A stretch of DNA of 64,000 nt from Hippasteria phrygiana (Eukaryota; Echinodermata; Asteroidea; Valvatida; Goniasteridae), in the NCBI GenBank assembly GCA_037893225.1, contig JAZGUH010000088.1:62001-126000 (forward strand). Reading direction: 5' to 3'. Made by a program: the position numbers and the translations under genes. The notes below the pieces were generated by a model. It was not told the origin of the DNA, did not search any database, and worked only from the letters and a program-made list of their open reading frames with translations. Every line of letters begins with the position of its first letter. Within the stretch, counting starts at the first letter, position 1. Shown here in pieces: positions 38,301 to 50,300 of the stretch.

Positions 38301-41300
38301 CAAACGAGAAAAAAAGTTACCCCGATTAGATCTATACATTCATGGCATTCCCTAAGGCCGCTTAAATTGTTCACAAAAACTAGTAATTTGACCAAAAAAA
38401 TCATGATTGCTTACCGCTGAAATTTGCCAGGCACCGTTCGCCATCAAATTTTTGGTTAAGCCCGGTTCGGACTCGGCTTGGGAGGGCGCGTCTGACGTCA
38501 CAGTCATGCAAACAACAAATCACGCATTATCTTCCAATGGGTCGTCTACAACTTGGTTGTATTAAAACTTAAGCCCATACTGTCGCACGTACATGTATCG
38601 CACCATGAAACAGTCGTTGATAGGACCCTACTATCGCCAGTTCATGTCCAAATGTTAAAAAAGGCGATATGAAGGGTCCTAGTTACTGGGACTACTCGAT
38701 GTCAAAATCCGCCAGCTACACTAGTGGGGCTAACCTGGGCTAGGCTTATCACTGATTGCACGCTCACATTTCATTCAAAAAGGCCGCCATTTTAAAGCTA
38801 GTTATACAATATCTCTTGAGGGCGCTCTATGCGAAGCCCTCTTGTTGCAGCTGGCGCTGCAGGTGTACTGCATGTACTGTGCGAACGAAATTTACAAGGA
38901 GGGTGGGGGGGGGGGGGGTGGGGGGAGGGTGGTGGGAGGGTGGTGGGGGTAGACTGGGGGAACGATTTTTTAGGGGGGGGGAACGATTTTTTAGGGGGGG
39001 GGAACGATTTTTTAGGGGGGGGGGAAACGATTTTTTAGGGGGGGGGGGGCGTGCTCCCCACCCCCCTTTAGCTATACCGCTGTAAGTTAGATGATCGAAC
39101 AATGAAGAGTCAAATTCGGAAAAGAGCCTTGGAGCAACTTCGTGACCTTGTGAAGTTGTACGGGGATTAACCAGTCTTAACTGTAACCCCTATGAGCGCT
39201 GTGCACAGCTTCAGGCTTGCTGTGGTCCAGTAGCGTATCCACCTTTTTGTGCCATCGTCTGAACCGTCTTAAAAAAACACTATTTGTGACCCGCTCCAGA
39301 AAAAGGTGAAATAAGTCGCGCTTTCGTGTAATCGCCCTATTTTCAGTGTTGAGAGGGTGAATTTTTTGTCAAAATGCATTTTTTTTTTTATTACTTTAAT
39401 GACATCTTAAATATCTAAAGTTTCAGGTTTGGTGCACAACAATGTTGATTTCGGTAAATAAAGTGCAAAAAAATAACATTTTTAGAGTGCATTGTTCCAT
39501 TGCATCGTCTTAGAACTAGCTATTTTAAAGCCTGTTTTCTCTGGTGTGCAATTTGAACTCCATAGAACTAATTAATAGGCAAAAACGCCATCTCCAGAAC
39601 GAAAAGGGCTTTGGAGCTCTATCATGTACCAAATGAAGGCTTAGGGCCTACATTTCGGGCTTTTCCAAACATACATAAAACTCATTTTTCATAGTTTGCG
39701 ACATAATATACCTTTTTCCGGAGCGGGTCAATTTTTTTGTTTTTTATGACTCCTCAAATGCCGCCTGGGGTGGGGGGGGGGGGCAAGTCAACCACCCCCC
39801 CCCCCCCCCCCCCCCCCGCTGGATACGCCATTGCTGCGGACGACTAGCCGGCCAATGGGTAACATCAGACTGTATTATAATATGACGTCACATTGTGTTT
39901 ACCACCTTTGCCAAGTGGGGTCATGCGGAAAGATGACAACATCGTCGTAGTAGGCTTCTCCAACGAAATGTATACCCATAATACTTATTTTGAGGATTTT
40001 GTGTTACTTCGTATCGCCATTAGGGGCCTAAAGGTAACCATAGTTGGTATTTGAAAATCGTTGTCTAGATGTTTGTCGCAAAACAGGCAGAAATTGATAT
40101 GGTTACAACTTGAAATACATACAGTGATACCACAGCGGTGCTGTTCCGTCCCCACGTCACCTGGAGTGCGTCTTGGCGGTTATATAACCGGTAACCGAAA
40201 ACTGGTTCTGTTGTTTCTCTTTTATTAATCATTTTGAGGATTTCATAATGTGTATAATTCTCGCCTATTTAAAATTCCCAAAGAAATTCACTGACAAGAA
40301 ACAACTGAACCAATTCTTGGTTATGATTGTTTACGACCGCCAAAACCAGTGTTGTAGTCAAGACCATCACAAGACCATTCAAGACCATCACAAGACCATC
40401 ACAAGACCATCACAAGACCATCACAAGACCATCACAAGACCATCACAAGACCATCACAAGACCATCACAAGACCATCACAAGACCATCACAAGACCATCA
40501 CAAGACCATCACAAGACCATCACAAGACCATCACAAGACCATCACAAGACCATCACAAGACCATCACAAGACCATCACAAGACCATCACAAGACCATCAC
40601 AAGACCATCACAAGACCATCACAAGACCATCACAAGACCATCACAAGACCATCACAAGACCATCACAAGACCATCACAAGACCATCACAAGACCATCACA
40701 AGACCATCACAAGACCATCACAAGACCATCACAAGACCAGCACAAGACCAGCACAAGACCAGCACAAGACCAGCACAAGACCAGCACAAGACCAGCACAA
40801 GACCAGCACAAGACCAGCACAAGACCAGCACAAGACCAGCACAAGACCAGCACAAGACCAGCACAAGACCAGCACAAGACCAGCACAAGACCAGCACAAG
40901 ACCAGCACAAGACCAGCACAAGACCAGCACAAGACCAGCACAAGACCAGCACAAGACCAGCACAAGACCAGCACAAGACCAGCACAAGACCAGCACAAGA
41001 CCAGCACAAGACCAGCACAAGACCAGCACAAGACCAGCACAAGACCAGCACAAGACCAGCACAAGACCAGCACAAGACCAGCACAAGACCAGCACAAGAC
41101 CAGCACAAGACCAGCACAAGACCAGCACAAGACCAGCACAAGACCAGAAGTCTCAATCCAAGTCTTAAGCTATTCAAATGAACTGTAACAAAAGCATTCC
41201 TTTGTCATGGTTTATGCCTGTTGTGAATGGTCTTGTGAATGGTCTTGAAATGGTCTCGACTACAACACTAGCCAAAACGCATCCGTGGTTTCACGAATTC

Positions 41301-44300
41301 AACGAGCTAAACGCAGTGTGACGTCATTACGTTTCAGGTCCATTTAAAGAGCTGAGAAGCACAGAATTTTGCTCAGCACAGAAAAGTTAACCTTTGAAAA
41401 AACACACAGGCTACCAGCCCAAGTTGCGTACGATGTAACTGCTTGTGACTGATTTTCTCGGTTGAATTTTGCTTATCAAGAAAACGTGTCCATAACAACT
41501 TTTGTTTCGCTTAGCAGCCCACGCAATTGGGCCAGGTCAGTTCCATGCCCAACCTTCTAGGCGCCGCTTAATCTTTTCATACTAACGGATAGGACAAATT
41601 AATTACAAATAACACAAACCGTGCAGTCAAATCACACCCACACGTATTAATAGATATTTGTATTGGAAAACCATGCAAAAATAAAATCTCCAGCAATCTA
41701 CTAAAATAATAGGTCTAGGCCTGGTGTAGCATGCACGTTATCAAACCACCTGCGGCTGTTCGGTGCTCCAGCCCGAGCTGCACGTTACTTCAGAAGTCCG
41801 AACGGAGTGCAAAAGGGCTGTGTGTGAAGCGTGTGTGTGCATACATACGTGTGTTTTCAATATCGGTATATCACAGTGTTTCGGAGGCATGTAGTTGGTG
41901 TTTGCAAAGTGTACTCGCATCGCAATGATTTTTAACGCGTATAGACAGTGTTTGTAAAGTGTATTCACATTATCAGGTCGGTGTAAACGGATAATGCTTG
42001 TAGATTGATATATGTTTATATATACCACGGACGGTGTTTTCGGAACAATGCCATGATAGAAGAATGTGCTGTGTTCTGGTACAGAACAGGAAAGAAAAAA
42101 ACAAAAGCTTTTTAGGAGTTAATAATTATGCATTTTTTTTTACAGCTTTGACGTTTTTGTAACGTGAATGTTGACAGCCCGAGTATGGATTGAAGATTAC
42201 ACATTGGGTCAGTGTTAATTAAAGTGCAAATTATAAGTTACATGTGCAGAGACTGCGGTGTATTACGCTCGCTTTGAGGTGTTTAAAATTCTGGCCTTCC
42301 AAAGATATATATTTGGCGCTTGTTTTGTTATGTATAGTGGTAGTGCACTCGGTGCTTGGAAGTGATGTGCAGAGAAAACATGTGCGATAAAAAGGTGTGA
42401 GTATACAGTGTGCAGGACTATACTGTGCAGAGAGATAGGGCACAGAGGAGATCCAGAAAACACATGTGTCTTTTTAGCACATTGGTGAGACACGTTAGGT
42501 GTGCAACAGAGAAGTGAACGTGCTAGATGGGTGGTGTGTGTGCCAGCCCTCTGCACGGCTCATGCGTGCTGTGCTAGCTATTCACGGCAAAGATGGCGGG
42601 CGTAGAGTAGCAGTCAAGAGTGTGGGGCGGAGAGGGGGAAATTGGAAGTGTATTACCGTTACTAGTCTCCGCAGGAACGTAATGGTATCCCGTACCTTGT
42701 GGGCACATTGCACGATACTCGGCTGTAAAGGTAACAAAAGGAAGAACATTAATATTTTTAAAAAAAATTAACAGATATCATGGGTGAAAGCCGCTACAGG
42801 CCTAGCCTTTAGTCAAGGCGCGCGTGCTACCCGGACTCATGACGCGCCCCGGTATGCTGGCACAAAAAAAGACCAGTGCGATTAGCGAAGCCACCACTCG
42901 CAAGCGGGCCAATTTCATAGAGCTGTTAAGCACAAAAAATTGCTTAACATGAAAATGTCTTGCTTATTAAAAACAGGTTACCAGCCAAAAGTCCATGTAA
43001 TTTTCATGCTAAGCAAACAACAGCTGAATGCCAGTCAACAGCAATATTCCACACATGGAAATCTGGTTGGTAATCCAGTTTTTATCAAGGAAGCATTTGC
43101 ATGCTAAGCAAATTTTGGTGCTTAACAGCTTTATGAAATTGGCCCCTGGTCTCTTTTCGTGCCAGCATACATCCAGGGCGCGTCATGCGTCCAAGTAGCC
43201 ACGCGCGCCTTGACTAAAGGCTACTACAGGCCTAAGGCAAAGAAAAAGTAAAACATGTCTTGCGTCCCGGTAACTAAGCGTCCTGGGGGGTCCCATGTCT
43301 TTTTACTCCTCCAAGTCTATTTATTGCTCGCTTCGAATCGATTTGGTAGACTCCCTGTTGCGTAAGGCATCTTGGAAAAAAGGGTTGAGCATACTGGACA
43401 ATATTCCTTTCAGGATCCATAAATAAAAATAGGGGTCCTCCTCGTTCCTTAAAAAATACCCAAAAAACATGACGCTAAACAGTCTTTTTTTCTTCTTTTT
43501 TTTTCAATATTGTGACCAACCCAAAATACCAGAAACTAGAATTCAAGACAAACAGTGCCTAGCAAGCAACCACTCCTCAAACATTTACACAACCAATCAC
43601 TAATCCGATTGCGCTGGGGGGTGTGGCTCAAAATTAGGCGGTAAAATGAAGTACCTTAGGCCTAACTTCGGAATGTATCTTAACTTGAAGAATTAGAAAT
43701 GTCTATTCTCGCGGTAGCCAAGGCAACCGGCATTATATTTTGTACAGTCAATTCAAATGTAACTAAAAGATGGCGTTTCTGTTATTGTTAAATGCGACTT
43801 TATCATTTTGGCATAATAAATGTCAGTTCCTGTCTAAAAAGAGTACTGGTATGTTCAGACAGCGTGTGCTTTCTGTGAAATGAAGAAAAAATCCCACAGC
43901 TTCTTAAAGTGGGATTGTAGCCTCTAACCCCCCGAAGCTGACGTTAAACTACTCGTCTTTGTTGATGTGGACTGGCGGATTTTAATCCTCATCACAAAGA
44001 AAAATTCTTGGAAAAGTCAAACAAAAGTATAAAGCCCCGCCTGTTTCAGACCACTTTAAAACGCCCCTTTCTTTTTACGAAAAACGGCAAACCTGGTAGC
44101 CATTTTTGGTGAAAGAACCATCTTGGGCGAAAGAACCATCTTGGGCGAAAGAACCATCTTGGGCAAAAAAACGCAAGGCCAGCGTGGAAAAATACGCCTA
44201 GTGGATTTTTTTAACAGCTTTTCTCCAGTGAATCAAAGTTAGGAATCTGAATTTGCAGGATTGTCAGTGAGCCAAGGTCAACCTCATCATAAGCCTTTTG

Positions 44301-47300
44301 ACCAGAATTGAAGTCGAGTCCCTGCAATTCAAGTACTTTCACAAGTACTTTCGCAAGCCCAGTCAGAAGTCCTTTCATAAAGCCGGTCACTGGATGAACA
44401 ATGACAAAGGAATGCCTTTGTCAAAGCTCATTTGAATAGCTTGTGATTGGGAATAGGACTGGAGGGCTTGTGGTGGACTTGCAGGGACTTGCAGGGACTT
44501 GCAGGGACTTGCAGGGACTTGCAGGGACTTGCAGGGACTTGCAGGGACTTGTGATGGACTCGACTACATCTCTGCTTTTGACCAGGCCATCCTAACCTCG
44601 TGCATTTGTCCGATCCCGAGCAGCAGAGACTACGCCGAGTGCGAGTGACTAAATCACTCGCCGTGTGTAGTCTCAGCTCAATTCGCTTCGTGGCTTGTCA
44701 AAAGGTTACCTCACCTGTTCCTTTGGCCGGGCATTGCTGGCATGCCGTTGTGCCCCATGCCACGCCCACGCCGCAGCAGCACTCCATTCTGGTCGTGAGG
44801 CGACCCGACGCGCTAGACACCAGGCATCGGCCGTCGTACACCCGGCGGAAGCACGTCCGTCTGGCCTCCACTGTTTCACGGTCGACAATAATAACAATCC
44901 ATTAAAAACAAAATCTGTGAAGACATTCAGCGTGATACCTTTGGGGTGTTTTCGAGAGAGTTGAACACGTTTGGGGTATTTGTAAGGGAACCGAACACGT
45001 TTGGGGTGTTTTTGAGAGAGCTGAACACGTTTGGAGTGTTTTTGAGGGAACACGTTTGGAGTGTACATGTACTATATATACGTTCGAGGACAAGAGGAGA
45101 AAGAAAATACAAAGGAATCTTTCTTGTCCTCGGGAGTCGGTCTTTTGTTAAAATCGGTCCTCGGACGTAATACGTGCTTAGTCTATGGGAGTTTTTTATT
45201 TAAGTAAAGGAACAATAGGAAACACAAAGCATTGTCCTCAGTAATATAGAAAAACACGACTGTGTGTTTTTGAGAAAGCTGAACACGTTTGGAGTGTTTT
45301 TGAGGGAGCTGAACACGTTTGGAGTGTTTTTGAGAGAGCTGAACGTGTGTTTTTACGGGAACTTGGACATTAGAGATGGCCAAATTCAAGGCTGCACAAA
45401 AGTTTTAAATAGAATTGTCCCCCTTTCTGGACGAATATGGTTACAATAACCGTAACCAAATTATTCAAAATTTTAATTCCAGATTCCACACGGTTTGACC
45501 ATACCCTGATCAATAAAACCTCGTCAGATTTGGTCAAACCAGACTCGGGAACAAACTCGTTTAAAAGGTGTCCCACCGCCCCTTTCACACGGCTCAATGG
45601 AATCTACTCCGGGTCATGTTTACAGGCTTTTCGGCAGAAAACCTGACCCGTGTGAAGAGTGTGTCAGTTGACCAAGATCATGCACGAACAAACCGGAGTC
45701 ACACTCACTCGTGCACATCGTTCCGGTAGGATCCAGGGAATATCCTTGTCTGCAGTAGCAGCGGTAGCTCCCATAAGTGTTGATGCAGTTGCCGTTCATA
45801 CAAATGTTGTGGAAAGCCGTACACTCGTTGACATCTGAAAAAGAAGTAGTTAATCCAGAGTGTTATCGATATAACTCGAGGGTCAATTTCATGGGAGATG
45901 TTAAGCACAAAATAGTTGCTCAGCAGGAAAACTTTTCATTGATAAAAAACAGGATACCAATCAAACGTGCATGCGATGTATATCAGCTTTATTTGCTATA
46001 GACGACGTGCCCTCTGACGTCACGTGTTTACATCTAATAAGCCAGTTCGGTATCTCAAAGGTCAAAGATTATTCGGGATAAAATTGCTGATGTAACGTCA
46101 CGTCATGTTACGCGAACGCCCATTCTGATTGAATTTAACACGTGCGCGTTGTGCGACCACCTTTTGCGGCCACACGCGCGCGTTAGGCCATTGGGGATAA
46201 AATGTCGTGCACAATGACATTTTATCCCGAATGACCCGCGTGACCTAACTCGCGTGTAAACGCAAAAGATGGTCGCACAACGCGCACGTGTTAAATTCAA
46301 TCAGAATGGGCGTTCGCGTAACATCGCGTGACGTTACGTCAGCAATTTTATCCCGAAAGACCTTTGACCTTTGAGATACCGAACTGGCTTATTGCCCAGC
46401 GTATGCGCGCGCATTGTGTTTTGCATAAAATTCGGTTTAGCAGTAGTCTGGTTCCCAGACCTGAAGATTCCCTGACGTCTAAGACTAGGTCAGGTAGCTA
46501 CCGCGGTTTAAAAATTATGACGTACAGTGTTAGTCCGAGTGACGTCAGTGGCATCATTCAAATTTTAACATTCTTGCAAAATCCAGTCCGCAAAATACTG
46601 CAAGAGTGTGGCATTGATTTTTCAGTTTTTATATGTACTTGAGAATTCAAATTCCAGGATCTGTAATGGGCCTGACAGATATTTTGTTATTGCGAACATC
46701 AACGTAAATAGCCGAATGTTACCGAAAACAAGTTCGGAAAACCTTGGACATTTTCGGAAAGGGCCAGAATCTGGAAATTTTCGTCACGTGACATTGGCGG
46801 CTACCGGACCTAATATTCATCAGAAATAGTCAGAATATTTTGGTCCGGGAATCAGACTAGTTTAGCAGTAACGCCGCAGGGCAGATCGCCTTTGAATTAT
46901 GTGACCTTTGATGCCTTAACAAAATTTATGCAGACTGATGCGTGCGGATATCGCCGGTACATTTGAATAGAGGGCGGTTCCGTAAACAAACAGACAACGG
47001 GCGCATGGAGTTTTGACCGGTAACCATTTTTGTTTTTTACTAAGCAGGACTTTTTGTGCTGAGAAAATTTGTGTAGAGGCCGATCTATTAAGCACCACCT
47101 GTTGACGTGTTGATCAATCACAGCCGTGCGTTCCCCATCACTGTTGTCGGACGTCGGTAGGACCAGTCTTTAGCTGTCACGTTAACGCTCAGCCACAGGA
47201 CTGCACTCAATGCACGAGAAAAAATCCCGCAAATTTAACATGTCTTCGGGATTCTGTATAACTCCTTATCCCGTTGACGTAAGCGTTTCGTTCAAGCGGC

Positions 47301-50300
47301 AAAAGATACATGAATTGTTTGGCAAATTTCAAGTTTTAGGCGAGAGGAGTTCACCTTCATTTCCCATTTACTGATCATGTTTTCTCTCTGAATGTGGGTG
47401 GTATTCTTACATTAGTCTACTTACGGGGTACCGTGAAGAAAGGGTAACAATGGGACAATGGTACCCCACGAGGAGAATAAAAGAAGGACAGTAAACTCTA
47501 CAATAGAGGTACCCCGAATGGGTGCATAAGTGTGCTTGTGAGTTTGTATAGCCATTCGAACCGTGGACCTTTAACAAAGAGGACAATAGGGTCCACGGTT
47601 GAGTCAAGGTCCACAGTTAAAAATCGTGTACAAAACCAATGAGGGTCCTTCCAAAAAAGTTAGAGTACAAACAATAGGAGGACAATAGGAGGTCCACGAT
47701 TGAAGGTGTTTACACAAACCAACCCGTATGGCCGTCCACGCTTGAATGATCAGCATCTACGAAGCTGCTTTGGACAGTGCGTATAGCCTGTTTGATACAG
47801 GTTTCGTAGCTTGTCAATTTGTACATGCTCAAGTCCATATGTTACGTCAAAGGGCGATGCTTTATTGATTGGTCTATTCGTGTGACGTAAGGACTGAAAG
47901 GAAAGGATCCTCACCCATACACCTCGTCTCTGATCCGGGAACTTTCTTTAAACCTCTTTCACATTGTGTTTCACGCCCTGCGTAAAAACCAAGAATAATA
48001 AAAAGAGGTTAATCACGAAAAGCGCAAAATCTTCCCTAAACAAACATACATGCAAGTTCATTAATTGGGTAAACATAAAAAACTTTTATCGCATAACTTC
48101 AAAAGTGACAATCCCCACATCTTGGGTGGGGCAGCCCGGGGGGGGGGGGGGTTGTGGCGGGGGTGGCGGGGGGGGGGGGGGGAGTGGTGGGGGAAGCAAT
48201 TGATAGGCGCATGCGGGGTACGCCACAAATCACCCACTAGTTAATGAACCAATGGTCAGTGGGAAGTCGTCGGTGGAAATTGCTCCGAATACGCATGTTT
48301 GCACATGGGGCTACGTTGCTATCATTCAAAAAGAGAAGTCATCCACTTCAAAATGTATCCGTCACTTGGGTTCATTTGTCGTCATCTACATAACGCCCCA
48401 GACCGGCGGCAGATGCATCCCGTGTTTTATATTTAGCATGCCGGCAAGTTTGGGGAGACTTCCGTCTGACGTGACGTGTCTCCTCCACCCGATCCCAATT
48501 CCAACCGAATATTACACACGGTTGTTCCATCGCCTTTTGCCGCAGTTGCTATAGTTAATTCATAGACAAGTTTAAATCGGCACAGATTAATTCATTGCTT
48601 TCTGCCCACTCTTCTTGTAATTCTGAAATTGTATACGAAGCTGAGTTTGAACGATACTATTTGCTCAATAACGGGCATTTGGACGCCTGGAATGTCAAGG
48701 GCTTTGCAGGTGCAACTTTGGTTGGACCGCACAATTACGGGAGATGCAATTAGTTTCAGGAGGGTACGGTAACTAATATAACCAATCAACTTGTTAAAAA
48801 ACTAGATTAAGGTCATAATTCGACTTTTTATGGAGGGTTGGAGCCTTTAAACCCCATCCACAGCACGTCCAGCCAACTTCCATCATGGAAGACCTTTGAA
48901 GAAATCTGGCAAGGGCGTCTACTTTGGCGGGGTCTATGACCTCGTTAACCCCTTAATACGGAACTCCACAGAAAAAAGTCTTCTTTTGGGGGTAATTAAA
49001 CACATCCCAAACACCACCTTCCTCTGGGGTTATTGTAGGGACAGCACATTTGTCAAAACTCCAGCAAGGTGAAACTTTCATCAACTGTTCGAAAAGGTCA
49101 CCGAGGTGTTCTGGATTTGTTTCACGTTTTTGGCATCCTTCCCTGCTTGGCAGATTATCAAAGAATTGTATCACATCTTACTAACCTGATGAAGGAGGCT
49201 AATGCCCGCTCTCTAAACGCCGTGCTACTGCCGCGCTAGTCTTGGTTCCAAGACGTACAGGCAGCGCGATCAGGTAGTTGCAATGCACAGGCGCTCGGCC
49301 GACAGCGCGATCAGATTTTGGATCTTGTGGCAATCCAAACTCATGCACGTTTGGCAAACACGGCTAGGCTGTATCCAGCTGCATTTGATAAACTACGCAT
49401 GCGTGACGCCAGAACGCACACGTACACGAAGCCGGGATTTCGAGAAGACACAACGTTAGTGAATCTGGTGCGCGGGCGCCGAAATAACAACAGAAGGGTC
49501 TTGGGCCCAAGACTACAGCCGCGCCGAACCCAAATTAATTGATTTAAAAAAATTCAGCACGGCAGTAGCACGACGTCGGTTCAGAACCATTCGGCTCGGC
49601 AAATTGAATTCAGCACAGCAAAGCCTTCTGGCTCTACAGGGTCTGCCGCGCTATCGCCGTTCTGAACGGCAGTGGCACGGCACTGCTAGCTCTATAAACG
49701 CCGTGATATACTGCCGTGCCGAATGTAAATGCATTGGAAGTTGGCATATGAATGCGCATAAGCAAAGAACTGCAAACAAACACACACACGTCAATACACA
49801 ACAAAAATGGCGGCGAACAAAAAATCCCCCCACCTCCCGGAAATAAAAACAAAAGAGAACAAAATAAAATGAATACAAAATATATAGAAGTGTCATATTA
49901 CTGTTAATTTAATGCACATTTAACAACATGGGCGTCCGGCGTGTCAATGGTGGTGGGGTGGGAAAATGTCCCCCCCACTCACCCTCGAAAAAAGAAAGAT
50001 TAATTGAGAATATGCCTGAGAAAGTAAAAGGATTTTCGGATTTCCCCCCTCTAGAAATCCTGGCGATGCCCATGATCGTAGCTGCAATTTAAAGTTTGAC
50101 GTTTAGAGCAACTGCCGTGCTATTGCTGTGCACTTGCCGCGCTCATTAAGTTCGGCACGGCAGTAGCAAGGCGTTTAGAGCGGGCCCAACACTCAAGAGC
50201 TATTTAAAGTTGGATAAGGCAATGCTTAATTTGCATATGCCATAATAAAGAATTATCATTGTGCGACAGGTGGTTCCATAATAATCCATTGGCCTAATTT

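Noticed and set aside
38756..39102. Gly/Pro-rich frames of about 100 codons
   Set aside because: Produced by the G-rich 22-base tandem array.
40248..41181. Open frames of 306 and 284 codons, repeated HHKTITRPS / QHKTSTRPA
   Set aside because: The frames are products of an 11-base satellite that keeps every frame open. There is no start context, domain or non-repetitive coding part. The same holds for the minus-strand frames there.
44695..44964. Plus-strand frames over the TB1 exon
   Set aside because: Shadows of the minus-strand TB domain exon, whose eight-cysteine pattern and splice sites are decisive.
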